Source: Crocodylus rhombifer
Taxonomy: Eukaryota; Chordata; Crocodylia; Crocodylidae
Direction of reading: 5' to 3'
Length of the DNA stretch: 64,000 nt
Assembly (NCBI GenBank): GCA_038503035.1
Contig: JAVSML010024605.1
Location: forward strand, 124,001 to 188,000
Both the position numbers and the translations under genes were made by a program. Positions 26,700-38,226 of this stretch are shown here, one piece after another. The notes under the pieces were generated by a model that was not told the origin of the DNA, made no database searches, and saw nothing but the letters and a program-made list of their open reading frames with translations. Every line of letters starts with the position of its first letter. Position 1 is the stretch's first letter.

Positions 26700-27905
26700 A
26701 TTTCCTAGTCATTGCTTAGGATGCTTGCTGTCATGTTGTCATGAAGAAGTCTGATGATAGTAACAAATTTTGGCGGCCATCCAGATCTCATCAGGATTTT
26801 CCATAGGGCTTCTCTGTTGAATCAAAGGCTTTAGGTCAATGAAAACCATGTAAAGGTCTTTGTTGCTCATGGCACTTCTCCTGCAGCTGTCTAGCAACAA
26901 AGATCCTGTTTGCTATACCTCTGACAGTCTGAAACCACTTTGGGACTCGGATAGAATCTCCTTGGCAAGGGGAATGAGTCTGTTGAGGAGAATGCAGGTC
27001 AGGATCTTCCCAGATATGGAAAGGAGTGCAATGCCGTATTAATTGCTACAATCTGATTTATTACCTTTCTTAAATATGGTTAAAATTCTGGCATCTCTCA
27101 AGTTACTGGTAATCTGTTTGTTTCCAGATTCTCAGAATAACAGCAAGTAGTTGGTAAGAGCTTTTTTTTTTTTTCCTACCATACTTATAAATTTCAGCTG
27201 GTATTGCATCAGGAATGCTTTGTTGTTGTTCATCTGCCCAATGGCTTTCAAGACCTCTTGAGAGGTTGGTGGGTCTACAAGGTGGTCCTTAATGTGGTGT
27301 TGTGGAATGGCTTTTATGGTACTATCTTCAACATTCAAGTCTTGGATCAGAAGCTCTTGAAAATTGTTCTTTCCACTGTACATTGATGGTGGAGTTGTCG
27401 TTGAAGACTTATTCCATCCTCAGATTTCAAAGGGATGGCTTCTTGGGTGCTTGGCCCATAGATGCCCTTGGTCTCACTGAAGAAACTATGCATATCATAG
27501 CTGTCAGGAAACTTTTGGATCTCTTTTTCTTTATGCTCCCATCACTTGTTCTTTCACTCGCGAGTTCTGTTCCAGGTGGCCTCTGCTTTAATGTGATGGT
27601 AAGTGTCTTGCTTCTGTTTGGAGTTGATGTCATTCTGCCAAGTTTTGAAGGCTGTTTTTTTTCATCACTGCAAGCTTGAATTTCCTTATCATTCTTATCA
27701 AACCAGCCCTGATGTTTCTTTGTGGAGAAGACTAGAGATTTGCCACATGCCACACAGATGCCTTTCTTGAGGGTTTTCCAGGTTTAGTGGTGTCAAGATC
27801 ATCAGGGAGGCTGGAGAGTTTCTCACTAAGATGTTGCTGGAAATGATCGCTTTTAGCAGGGTCTTTCAAGCATTTGATATTAAACCTCTTCCTTGGTTGC
27901 CTCTC
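26700..27905 (-). mobile_element. RTE-type LINE fragment, decayed
   Basis: Read on the minus strand, the right part encodes a block like KHQGWFDKNDKEIQACSDEK (near 27700) and the middle SQEVLKAIGQMNNNKA (near 27240). The left part has a broken RT region resembling FVARQLQEKC followed by a KAFDS motif (near 26820-26920). This order and wording match RTE-clade LINEs widespread in vertebrates (by memory of the family). Multiple frameshifts and stops are present. It lies against the CR1 3' end at 26490-26690. Confidence 0.65.
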
Positions 27906-27950
27906 TTACTTGCACTATTTTGGAGCAATACAAATGAACATGTACATAGT

Positions 27951-28270
27951 GCCTGTTCAGCTTAGCTGGTTAGAGTGTGGTCTAATTACATCAAGATTGC
28001 AGATTCAGTCCCCTGTTGGTGTACCCCCAGCAGCTGGTCTAGAAACAGGGAGTTTTCTGGCTGGTTGACAAGCAGGGAGGGGTACCCTGTGCACAAAGGC
28101 AAAACTGGAAGCACAAGCAGCACAACTGGAAGTGCCCCCTGCTTCTCCATGCCACTGCTACATACCCCCTGGGGGCTTCTCAAGTACCCCTAGGCATACG
28201 TATACCCCTGGTTTACAACCCCTGGACTAGATGATCTGTTGAGTCCCTTCCAACCTTATTTTTGTAACAG
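27951..28270 (+). mobile_element. tRNA-derived SINE, split by an insert
   Basis: The head has a pol III box A (CTTAGCTGGTTAGAGTG, 27961-27977) and box B (AGATTCAGTCC, 28001-28011) at tRNA-like spacing. The tail at about 28226-28262 (TAGATGATCTGTTGAGTCCC, then TTCCAACC) resembles a CR1 3' end, which would explain mobilisation by CR1 machinery. Head and tail are separated by an approximately 185-bp DNA transposon. It could instead be a SINE head beside an unrelated CR1 tail. Confidence 0.5.
28040..28225. mobile_element. Short hAT-like insert in SINE
   Basis: Right terminus, complemented, CAGGGGTTGTAAACCAGGGG; left terminus near CAGGGAGTTTTCTGGC. Flanks both contain a CTAGA word (GTCTAGAA and GACTAGAT), suggesting a worn duplication. 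Contains GGGTACC and CCCCCTGGGGG words shared with 2636-2825. Confidence 0.45.
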
Positions 28271-29734
28271 ACTTGGTGGGATAGCTCACATGACTGGAGT
28301 GCTGTCATGGATGTGTACAAACTGTTCAGGAAGGACAGGTAGGGGAGAAGAAGAGTTGTTGCTGTTTATGTAAAAGACTTGTATGATTGCTCAGAGGTAC
28401 AGAATGAAATTGGAGATAGGCTTATTGAAAGTCTCTGGCTTAGAGTCAGAGGGGAGAGCAACAAGTGACATTGTGGTGGGTGCGTACTGTTGACCACCAA
28501 AGCAGAAGGATGAGGTGGATGAGGCTTTTTACAAACAGCTAACAGAAGTTTCCTGATCACAGCCCATGTTTCTCATGGAGGACTTCAGTCACCCTGACAC
28601 CTTCTGGGAGGGCAGTACAGCAGTGCACAGGCAATCCAGGAAGGTTTTAGAAAGTGTTAGGAACAACTTCCTGGTGTACATGCTGGAGAAGCCACCTAAA
28701 GCAAATAGTGCTGCTCTTGACCTACTGCTTGCAAACAAGGAAGAGTTGGTGGGGAATGTAGAAGTGGATGGCAACTTGGGCAGCAGTGACTGTGAGATGG
28801 TTGAGTTCAGGATCCTGAGGAAAAGAAGGAAGAAGAGCAGCAGAGTAAGGACTCTGAACTTCAGAAAAGCAGAAGTCCTGGAGAGCTGCTTGTATTTTAA
28901 AGAAACCTTACTTGAGGTCACAGGAATGAACCATTCTAATGCACAGAAAAATAGCAGGTATGACAGAAGACCAGCTTAGCTTAGCAGGGAACTCTTCAGT
29001 AAGCTAAAATACAAAAAGGAAACTTACAAGAAGTAGAAACTTGGACAAACAACCAGAGAGGAGTATAAAAGTATTGTTTGGGCATGTAGGGATGAAATCA
29101 AGAAGACTAAAGTACATTTGGAGTTGAAACTATCAAGGGACGTGAAGGGTAACAAGAAGGGTTTTGACAAGTATGTCAGCAACAAGATGATGATCAGGGA
29201 AAGTGTGGGTTCTGTACTGAATGGAAGGAGGCAACTTAGTGACAGATGATGCAGAAAAGGCTGAAGTACTTGATGCCTTTTTTACTTCAGCCTTCAAAGA
29301 CAAGGTCAGCTCCCAGATTACTGCATCTGGCAGCACAGTTTGGGGAAGAGGTGAAAAACTGACAGTGCTGAAAGTACAGGTTAGGCACTATTTAAAAAAG
29401 TGGTTATGTACATGACCATGGGGCCAGATGCAATGCACCTGAGGGTGCTGGGAGATGTGGTTGCAGAGCCTCTGGCCGTTATCTTGAAAACTTGCTGCAA
29501 TTGGGAGAGGTCCTGGATGATTGGAAAATGTAGTGCCTATCTTGAAGAAAGGGAAGAAGGCGGATCCAGAGAACTACAGACTGGTCAGCCTCACCTTAGT
29601 TCCTGGAAAAATCATGGAGCAGGTCCTCAAGGAATCCATTTCTAAGCACTTGGAGAAGAACTTGATTAGGAACAGTTGGCATGAATTCCCCAAGGGCAGG
29701 TTATGCCTGACCAACCTGATTGCCTTCTATGGTC

Positions 29735-29905
29735 TGGAACAGTCTGCCAGCAGAGGTGGTTCAAGCACCTACATTGAACACCTTCAAGAGTAAATTGGAT
29801 GCTTATCTTGCTGGGATCCTATGACCCCAGCTGACTTCCTGCCCTTTGGGCATGGGGCTGGACTTGATGATCTCCTGAGGTCCCTTCCAGCCCTGATGTC
29901 TATGA
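29735..29905 (+). mobile_element. Short CR1 3' end nested in older CR1
   Basis: A 5'-truncated CR1 tail (GGAACAGTCTGCCAGCAGAG ... GACTTGATGATCTCCTGAGG) ending in the octamer-like TCTATGAAATCTATGA. The host CR1 reads GATTGCCTTCTATG before it and continues with ATGACTGGCTCTCTGG after it. The host thus has a TTCTATG-like site at the junction, the usual CR1 terminal repeat. Confidence 0.7.
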
Positions 29906-30723
29906 AATCTATGACATGACTGGCTCTCTGGATGCAGGGAGACCAGTGGATGTGATGTACCTTGATTTTAGCAAGGCTTTTGATACTGTCTCCCACAATG
30001 TTCTTGAAAGCAAGGTGAGGCAGTCTAAGTTCAATGCATGGACGATAAGGTGCACAGGAAACTGATTGGATCATTGGGCTCAAAGGTCAATCAGTGGCTC
30101 AACATCTAGTGGCCCCCGGCATGTCCCAGGAGCCAGTCCTAAGGCTGGTTTCATTCAATATCTTCATCAGTGACCTGAAAGATGGAATGGAGGGCACCCT
30201 CTGAATGTTTGCAAATGGCATCAAGCTGGGGGGAGTGATAGATAGGCTGGAGGGTAGGGCTAGGATTTAGAGAGACCTCAACAAATTTGGAGGTTTGGAA
30301 CAAAATAAATCTCATGAGGTTCAATAAGGATAAGTGCAAACTCCTGCATTTAGGATGGAACAGTCCCATGCACTGGTACAGTCTGGGGACCAACTGGCTA
30401 AGCTGCAGCTCTGCAGAGAAGGACCTGGGGGTTACAGTAGACAATAAGCTGACTATGAGCCAACAGTATGTCCTTGTTGCCAAATAGGTTAATGGCATAC
30501 TGGGCTGCATTATTAGGAGCTTTGCCAGCAGCAAATCAAGGGAAGTAATTATTCCATTCTATTCAGTGCTGGTGAGGCTACATCTGGAGGACTGGGTCCA
30601 GTTTTGGGTCCCCCACTACAGGAAGGTTGTAGACAGTTGGAGAGAGTCCAATTGGAAAGCAATGAAAGCAATGAAAATGGTTAGGGGAACCTGACTTAGG
30701 AGAGACTGAGGGAACTGGGCTTA

Positions 30724-31266
30724 CTGGGCTCCTATACATGCAGGGAGGCTGATCTGACATGCGTGTCAGACCAGAATTAATTAATCAAGTCTGCTGGAGT
30801 GTGGTAATTACCAGCAGACTCCAGTGTCATGTTTATGCGTCATGTGCCACCACTGAGAACAGTCTAACTCCATCCTCTTTGGAACTACCCTTCAGGTGGT
30901 TGAAGGCTGCACTGCTATCAAAGCCCTCCTCAGTCTTCTCTTTTCCAGACGAACTGGGTGTTTTATAGACAGGCTCCAGGGGTGGGGTGGAAGGGTGGGG
31001 CAGCACTTGAATTAGTACAGCTCTGAGAGCCACGTTTAATAAAGTGCCCAGAGCATCATGTGTATTAGTGTCTCTGCACTGATAAGTGGCAGTGGGGCAC
31101 TTTGAACTAAAACACAAGTTTTAGTTTAAAATGCGCTACCACCATTTTTCACCATGGGGATGCTAATAAACATAATGCTCTTGGCACTCTATTTAGTGTG
31201 GCCCTCAAAGGTGTGCTAATTCAAGTGTGCTTCCCCCCCCGCCCCCGCATGTCTATAAATACCCAT
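30724..31266. mobile_element. PIF/Harbinger-like MITE with TTA duplication
   Basis: Left end CTGGGCTCCTATACATGC; complemented right end ATGGGTATTTATAGACATGC. It sits inside the CR1, whose sequence reads GAACTGGGC-TTA before it and TTA-GTCTAGAGAAAAG after it. The 3-bp TTA duplication (30721-30723, 31267-31269) is the PIF/Harbinger signature. The interior is non-coding, 543 bp. Confidence 0.75.
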
Positions 31267-32164
31267 TTAGTCTAGAGAAAAGAAGACTATGGGGGGATTT
31301 GATAGCAGTCTTCAACTACCTGAAGGGTAGTTAGAACCATTCATGGAATCCTTACCTGCTTTAGGAATTGCACAAATTACAGAAATTACAGAATTACATA
31401 GCTCTGTGTAAAGTGGGTGGTAGTGTACCTTGCGTACACCTTCCTGGTGTAGCAGGAGGTGCCTGCTGCCTGCTTTCTCTCCCAGACTGTCTTCTGGGAT
31501 ATCACACAAGGTCAAGCTCCAGACTTTTGCAAGGGCAGTAGTCAGACTTAATTTGTTACTGTAATACTGTATATTAATAAAGTGTCTCCGCATCAGCAGC
31601 TGTATCAGTATTATTACCAGCAGCTCACATAGTGCTTTCAAGGTACAAACTGCAGTGCTCAGGCAATAACTACAGCTGAGAGGGTTAACACAGAATTCTG
31701 ACATTTTGGCAGCTGCATGGCATGTAAGGTGTTTCCACGTGTATGCACTACTTTTCCAGCAAAGAAAACAGCTTTCTTGATGAATACATGCACCCTACTT
31801 TGGGGGGTTGATTTTGGGATGTATGGGAGAAAATACAGTATTGAGCTAACCATATATCTTTACATTTTTTTAATAATACTTCGCAGGAAATCTGTCACTG
31901 CTGGGAGATTTATTATTTTTTCATGTCCTTTATGACCAAAGTTATTTCATCTAATGCTGAAGAGCCTCCAAAATTTACTTCTCCATCTCTAAAATTTGTT
32001 TTATGGCTATAAAATGCAGGAAAATATCTGTTTCCTCTCTAACGTCATTCCAATTTTCAGCATACAAACTGGAGTGCAAGTTACTAAACTGTCAGTTGAT
32101 TTGTCTCTGCATCATATGCATATTCCCCAGAGCCTCATGGCTGAGATTTTATTCTGGTTGCCAC

Positions 32165-32600
32165 GTGCATGATTAGAGGTCTGGAGAGCAGGTCATACGA
32201 GGAGAGGCTGAAAGACATGAGACTGCCTGGAGAAAAGAAGATTTAGAGGGGACTTGGTGGCAGCCTATAAATAAAGGGCATAAATCAGGGCCTGGGGGAG
32301 CAGCTGTTCACCAAAGCACCCCAGGGGAAGACCAGAAACAATGGACACAAACTGCTTGAAGATCGCTTTGGATTGGACATAAGGAGAAACTTCTTTATGA
32401 TTCAAGTACCTAGGGTCTGGGACAGACTCCTCCCAGAGGTGGTACAATCACCTACCCTGGAGATCTTTTTAAAAAAAAAAAAATGACATGCACTTTGAGG
32501 TCATCTGACCTCAGTGGTCTTTCCTGCCCAAGTGCAGCGGGGCTGGACCTGGTAATCTTGTGAGGTCCCTTCCAGCCCCTAACATCTATGAATCTACTCA
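32165..32600 (+). mobile_element. CR1 LINE 3' end fragment
   Basis: Sense remnant with EERLKDMRLPG-like thumb sequence (near 32200), then GGACATAAGGAGAAACTTCT and the 3' UTR with GGGGCTGGACCTGGTAATC, ending ACATCTATGAATC. An A tract lies inside at 32470-32483. 5' truncated. Confidence 0.75.
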
Positions 32601-32603
32601 CTC

Positions 32604-32950
32604 CAGGGGCCACAAGCTTTTCAAGCCTCAGGCCAGAACTGTCCAGCTCCAGTCAGGCACAGCCTGAGTGGCTTCAACAGTATGTCAGCAGCAAAGGGGG
32701 TTTGTCTGCCACCCATCCTGGGGCCAGACGGCTAATGCTACTTCTCCCAGCGACCTGGTTGGGTTGTGAGTGCAGTTTCTAACCAGGGAGCAGCACCCAT
32801 GCTGCACCAAGCAGGTGGGGAAAAGTGGCAGCAATGTGGGTGCAGTTTCCAGCTGCCCAGCCCTAGTATACCTTCTCACTGCCCAGCCCCAGCTCAAATG
32901 TGGGCAGAATCAAAGCCTTATGGTTCTACAAACCAGATCCAGCTGACCTT
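32604..32950. mobile_element. Possible hAT element, left end clear
   Basis: Starts with CAGGGGCCACAAGCTTTTCAAG directly after the CR1 tail; interior is GC-rich with TTTCTAACCAGGGAGCAGC-type words. No matching right terminus was found, so the right edge is a guess. Confidence 0.3.
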
Positions 32951-33439
32951 ATGTTGCTGATCTTCACCTTAGTCTATATGCTTGTCATCTTCCCACGTGT
33001 TCTCACAATTCCTAGTTACCTTGGTGTAATCCATATGAAGCATACTCTACCTTCTGGAACAGCAGTTTATTCAATTCATATCTTATATTGGTAAGAATAT
33101 GTAGTTTGAGGCAAAAGTTAGGTGATGTAATCCTCATCTAAAGACTTGGATAAGAAAAAGTAAGTATTTATGTATCCCATTTTTTTTTCTTCTTGGCAGA
33201 ATCATAGGCTATTATATACCTTCATAAGAAGGCTTTTGTAGTTTCCCATAATATTGAAGGCAAGGAGGCAGTAGTGTAAGTTCCAGAGCATTTTTTTATC
33301 TTCTCTAAAATGAATGCTTCAAATTGATAATGATTCAACAGGGAGGTGTTAAGTTCCCAGTAATTATTTACATATGAGGCCTTGATGAGCTGCCATAGTT
33401 CTACCAGGACCTCTTCATTGTCTGTGCCTCCAGATCCCT

Positions 33440-34309
33440 ATATATAGTGGCCCAGAGCAGCCCCCAAGCTGAGCTTCTGCTGAAAAACCTTCATCTGGTA
33501 GTGCCTGCAACAGAGGTACCCTTGGTGTGCCAGAGGATGGTCCTGTCCAATATCGCCCATGTAGAGGACCATCTGAACTTTGCCAGTCAGGGGTGGGCAG
33601 ATCCTTCTGTGCTGGTCTGGCTTATGGAGCTACTGATACTGTGTGCACCCTGCTAGTTGTTCCAGGTCAAGGCCACTGTGCTAGATACTGCCCTTGCCTA
33701 TACCCAAGAGGTCTTGTGCGAGAACAGTCCCTGCCCATTGGTATCTCTCACCCTCTGGAGCTGGTGGGACTCCTGCCTCAGCAGGCCCTGTGTCACTTCC
33801 CACCACCCAACCTGAGCAGCCTGATCTGCTTTCAACATCCCATCAATGCCAGCTGTACACACTTTTTTGCTCTGCATGCTCCACAATTCCATCCTTGCAT
33901 CCTACCCAGACACCAAGGGTTGGGACACTCGGTGAGGGTAAGGATCCCTGGTGGGCTAGTCTGTATTGCACCCTGATCCCATGAGCCAACCTCAGTTAGC
34001 AGCTCCTATAGAGAGCCAGCTCCATGGGCATGCATCTTGTGCAATTTATGAACACCTTTGACACCTGCCTCTTCCTAAAACAGATGAAGACCCTGGCACA
34101 CACCTACCTGGAGTGCCCCAGGCTACAGCCACTCCACCACCTCCTTAAGAACCATTTGCTGAGGTTCTGGCTCCAGTTCTCCCTAGACTTTATTATTATT
34201 ATTATTATTATTTATTTATTTATTTTTACACACTCCCCATCCATGGCCCCACCAAGTCCTAGCACATCTTGGTCAACCTCCTTCTGGTTCTGGCTAAACT
34301 CATCTATCA
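33440..34309 (+). mobile_element. L1/Tx1-type LINE, 3' end of ORF2
   Basis: Frame-shifted protein fragments on the + strand: AELLLKNLHLVVPAT (33470), QGWADPSVLVWLMELL (33585), and after a gap KTLAHTYLECPRLQPLHHLL (34090) then NHLLRFWLQFS. The block TLAHTYLECPRLQPL is typical of the cysteine-rich C-terminus of Tx1-like L1 LINEs (family knowledge). A final HGPTKS and LVNLLLVLAKLIY fragment ends at the hAT insertion at 34310. An (ATT)n tract sits within it. Confidence 0.6.
34190..34227. repeat. (ATT)n/(ATTT)n microsatellite
   Basis: About seven TTA/ATT triplets followed by three to four TTTA tetramers, expanded inside the decayed Tx1-like LINE. Confidence 0.95.
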
Positions 34310-34545
34310 CAGGGGTTTTCAACTAGCAAGGTCCCTCTGACTCCCCAGCCACAACCTCCCTCAGCTCCAGGCTGCTCTATATCCTACAAATCCCACCCTG
34401 CTTCCAGGAGGGAGAAGAGAAGGGGACCTAGAGATTCCAGGGGCAGCAGCTAGAGATCAACAAATAGAGCAGTGCCTAGACCAGGAGCCCAGGGGCTGCA
34501 ATATAATCCCTTGGGGACCACAAGCAGCTCAGGGGCCACCAGATA
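34310..34545. mobile_element. hAT-like element, left end clear
   Basis: Starts CAGGGGTTTTCAACTAGCAAGG immediately after coding remnants of the Tx1-like LINE. The right end is not resolved; sequence changes to an antisense LINE by about 34560. Confidence 0.45.
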
Positions 34546-35021
34546 GCCTGGATTTAGAGATGTATCCTTGACTGTTCTATTTAATAAGTGGTAATGGATT
34601 TGTCTTTGAATTTGTCTAGTCTCTCTTTAAACCGTGCTTTGTGATCTATCGCTACAATTTTCTTTGGCAATGAGTTCCACAAGTTAACTATGTCCTGTGT
34701 AAAAAAACAAAAAAAACCCAACTTTTTGTTAGCTTTAAACCTATCTCCTGCTAATTTCTGTCCTATAGTTGTAGTATTCTGGGACTTGATGAATAACAGT
34801 TCTCTACTCGCTTTGTCCGCAGCCTTTGTGATTTCACAGACCTCTACCTCACCTATTTCCTTTCCAAACGGAAGACTTCTAGCCTTTTTAATCTCTTTTC
34901 CACACCTGTGGCTGGAGTCATTTCTTTATGAAAACCCTGGGACATTTAGGGACAAACATTAATTCCAGGTTATTGATGATGAACAAAATCATACCCAGCA
35001 GAAATCCATGTATGACCCTAC

Positions 35022-35929
35022 CATATTTACCTAAATCCAAGGTGACACTGTATTTAGGACAACTCCTGAATAATTAGATTCTGTACACTAGTTAAAATTT
35101 TCCACTTATAGAATCTGTTTATTGGAGGCTTGTCTAAAAGTCAGTCAACTCACTGCAGTGGTGGGGAAAGCAGCAATGAGGGTCGCAAGGTCAGACCCCC
35201 ATCCCTTGCCTTCCCTGACTTGCTGCCCCCCCTGTCAATGCTGCTTGCCCCTGCCCCCTCCCCCATTCATGCCTGTACCCACCTTCCAGTGCCTGCTTCC
35301 TCTGCCACATACCCCCCCCCCCCAACTGCTGTGTGCCCCTCTTTGCCTATGCCTACCTCCTATTACCTGTCCCCACTTGGATGCTTGCTGCCTGCTCCTC
35401 CCCACCACTGGCATCCATCCCCCAACCCCCCCCCCCCCCCCAACCTTCTGTGGTGGCTCCAGCTCTGGTTCCAGTTCCAGAGTAAACAACAGTGGTGGCT
35501 CTAGCCCAGCCTGGCCAAGCAGTGGCAGCAAGTCCAGGCCTGGCCAGGTCAGGGGAAGAGGGGCTAGAGCTGAAGGTAAACAGCAAAGGGAAACAACAGA
35601 TGTTTAGGGGGTGGAGGTGGGGGAGCAGGCCATGTGGTTTCCCCCTGTACTTCCCCCCCCAGGCCATACACCATGGGTCTTCTCTGTATACCTCTTATTC
35701 TCATCATGCAGTTTCTTCCACATTTTCCTTGCCACAAGCCCCACCCTCTGCAGCAAAAACTGCCCTGGTCCAGGGCAGATGGCAGTTCAGCTTTGGCTTT
35801 GGTCCTGGTTCTGGACTGAAGCTGGTGCTGAGCTATCACCTGCCCAGTACTCAAATATAAGGCAAGGTCCCCCCATGTTGATTGTAGAAAAAAATCGTCA
35901 TCTTGGATTCAAGTAAACGCAATATTGCC
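35022..35929. mobile_element. TIR-bounded DNA element with pyrimidine-rich core
   Basis: Left TTTACCTAAATCCAAGGTGAC and complemented right TTTACTTGAATCCAAGATGAC form 21-base inverted repeats differing at three positions. Between them lies a C-rich and CT-rich core (35200-35450 with three C tracts). It separates two parts of an antisense LINE, showing it is an insertion. Superfamily and duplication unresolved. Long frames in it reflect low-complexity composition. Confidence 0.6.
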
Positions 35930-36214
35930 AACAGTTCTGCAATTTCAAATTTGAGTTCCTTCAGAACTCTCAGGTGAATGCCATCCAGTCCAATTGACTT
36001 ATTAGTGTTTAAAAAATATGGATTATTTTTACCACTTATTCTTCTGTCACTTCAATGTGATCCAATTCCTGAGCCCTATCTGCTAGGAAGAACTGCACTG
36101 GTGTGGGAATTCCCCCAGTATCTTCTGCAGTAAAATATGATGCAAAGATTTCATTTAGCTTACCTATGGTTCTATCATTCCTGAGTGCACCTTTTACTAC
36201 TTGGTCATCTAAAA

Positions 36215-37469
36215 TAGCAGTTCTCAACTGGGGGGTCCACAGCCTGGGGTCCAGTGGTGCACAGGTACCTGGGTGAGCTGCCTGTAGCCCTGCAGCCAGG
36301 TGGGACCTTGGCAGCTTCCCTAGTGCTTGGCCTTGGCCCAGATCTGGAAGGCATATAGGGCCAATGGGGAGGTGGGGATGGGACTCGCCACATAAGCATC
36401 GTCGTGCAGCACTGTGATCCACCATGAGCCCAACACCTGGCCATGGTCCTGCTATTCTCTTCCCTGGCATGTGGCAGTCATAGCCGAGAGCCAGAGAGCA
36501 GCTTTGCTCAGGGATGGCAGGGATGAGCGGTATTAACAGTGCCCTCACCTATGTAGACTGATGCTGCACACACTCCTGCAGTTTGTGGGGGGCTGAGGGA
36601 AACCATTTTACTACATCAGGCAACCCAGCAGTTCTTGGCCTACTGCACACCTATGTCTATCTTGGGGGTGAGTGCCTTAAAAGGGAAATATTACTAAATA
36701 TGTATAGTTTTCCTCCTAGACTAGGTGTATTTTTTAATCACTGAGTGCCCTGGCTGTACAGAGAAGGATGTGTCCAGAGAGGCTGAAAGTAGACAGTCAA
36801 AGTAAACCTCTGCTTAAGATCTGTTGGGGGAAAGCATCTGTGTCCTTCACTGGTCTGTCTGCATGTATCGGCCTCCACCAGTCTGTACAGAATGAACCAT
36901 CTCAAGTGGTCTTAGCTTTGTTAAAGGCTTAACTGGCTTTTTTTCAACCATAGTAGAGACATGCCAGGTATCATCTTGTATCATTTGGTCCTTTTTGTAG
37001 CCTTGGTTTTAGCAACATTGATTTTACACTTTTTTCTTTTACACTTATTAAAAAGAACAGCTGTTGCACATGTGCACAGCTATATTTACAAAGCAATATT
37101 CAGATTTCAGATTCAAAACCCTCAAAAGTTAGGAAATGCCAATTAGGTTTGCCAGTGCAATGTTAATACAGGTGTCATGTGCCTGTGAATTAGGCTGTAG
37201 TCTGTAACTACACAGATACTTACTATTTTTCCAAAGGATGCCTATCCCTTATTAAAGGACTCCTTGTCTCAGTCGATTGTCATTTTTTGTACCCATATTA
37301 TTTTTTTCTAGTATGCACTGTATGTTTAACTGTCTAGCTATCAATTTAATACAGTTTTTAATCTACTGGATACACCAAAAAATAGTTTTTTGTAGCACAG
37401 ATGAGCCAAGGAGTTTTTACAGCATGCTGGGGTTGGGAGGCTGAGGAAGAAAAAGGTTGAGAACCCCTG
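36215..37469. mobile_element. Non-autonomous hAT element
   Basis: Left terminus TAGCAGTTCTCAAC and complemented right terminus CAGGGGTTCTCAAC; duplications ATCTAAAA (36207-36214) and ATCTAATG (37470-37477) share the first six bases. It interrupts an antisense LINE whose pieces resume on both sides. The middle (36600-37400) changes character and may hold a further insertion. No transposase remains. Confidence 0.7.
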
Positions 37470-37681
37470 ATCTAATGGTCCTGCCTGTTCTCGTGCTGGT
37501 TTCCTCCTTCTGATGTATTTTTTTTTAATGTTATTGTTATCATCTTGTGTAAGGTACACCTTGAATTCTTTTTTGGCCTGCCTTATTTGCTTTTTCATTT
37601 GAGCTGCCAAAGCTTGTGAGCTTTCTGTTTTTTTCATTTGGGGACACCTTCCACGTTCTGAATATTAATCCAGAGATAATC

Positions 37682-38226
37682 CATTGCTGTGTAACTGGCC
37701 ACCTGCAGGCCATATGCGACGCCTGAGGATTTAACCTTCATTCCCCTTTCCTTCTCCACTTCCTTTTCTTTTTGCTGCTGGAGTCTCTCTGTTTCACCAC
37801 CTTCCAGATTCTGCTGCCTGTCCCCACCCCTGAGACAGCCTGTAGGGATGAGGGAACCTGTGGCCAGAGGGCTCAGAGGTATCTGGGGACCCTGCATGGC
37901 ATTCATACTGGTCTAGTGCAGTGGAAGTTGCCAACTGTATGGCAAGAGTGGAGTTGTACCACCATGAGGGGTACTCGCGGCATGCCTCTGTGTGTGGGAC
38001 ATCTCCATAGCACAGTTAAGACCGTGGAGACTCATGCAATGCATTGGGGCCTTATGCACTGAAGAGAGGGGAAGGCTGTGCAGTGCAGTGCAGCGGTGGG
38101 CAGAAAGGGTGCCTTGTGTGGGATGACTTACAGCCCACGTGTCCTATAGCCTGGGGGTGTGCAAACTGTGTAGCGTGCGACTGGGAGTTCTGTGGTCCTC
38201 AGCCACTCAGAAGTTGGACAGCCCTG
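37682..38226. mobile_element. Probable hAT element
   Basis: The right end, complemented, is CAGGGCTGTCCAACTTCTGA; the left end CATTGCTGTGTAACTGGC is a weaker match. Flanking 8-mers AGATAATC and GTCTAATC share TAATC. Interior GC-rich, non-coding. Confidence 0.5.

Larger units (their letters stand above)
28270..31330 (+). mobile_element. CR1 LINE, endonuclease and RT, decayed and nested
   Basis: Sense-strand CR1 relic. Endonuclease-type sequence comes first (VYKLFRKDR and IESLWLRVRGESNK near 28320-28460), then the linker (SAALDLLLANKEELVGNVEV, near 28710). RT blocks follow: LDDWKM near 29520, YLDFSKAFDTVSHNVLESK near 29958, MFANGIKLGG near 30205 where the catalytic FADD box is degraded, and a thumb-like block near 30450-30560. 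It is interrupted by a short CR1 tail (29735-29905) and a MITE (30724-31266). It resumes after the MITE for about 60 bases. Numerous stops make it inactive. Confidence 0.85.
34560..37680 (-). mobile_element. CR1-like LINE in three pieces
   Basis: Antisense remnant split by two DNA transposons. Piece 1 (34560-35021) encodes the 3' end, with LWNSLPKKIV-like and KLAGDRFKANKKLG words on the minus strand. Piece 2 (35930-36214) gives KSIGLDGIHLRVLKELKFEI and LNEIFASYFTAEDTG, the start of the RT region. Piece 3 (37470-37680) gives a Lys/Gln-rich linker (QIRQAKKEFKVYLTQDD). The order fits one original LINE, though piece 3 is weakly assigned. Stops throughout. Confidence 0.6.

Noticed and set aside
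27961..28031. Functional tRNA gene
   Set aside because: Box A and B are present but the acceptor and anticodon stems do not pair; better explained as a SINE head.
35122..35607. 161-codon proline-rich frame
   Set aside because: Low-complexity C-rich interior of a DNA transposon; overlapping frames on both strands, no splice or start context.
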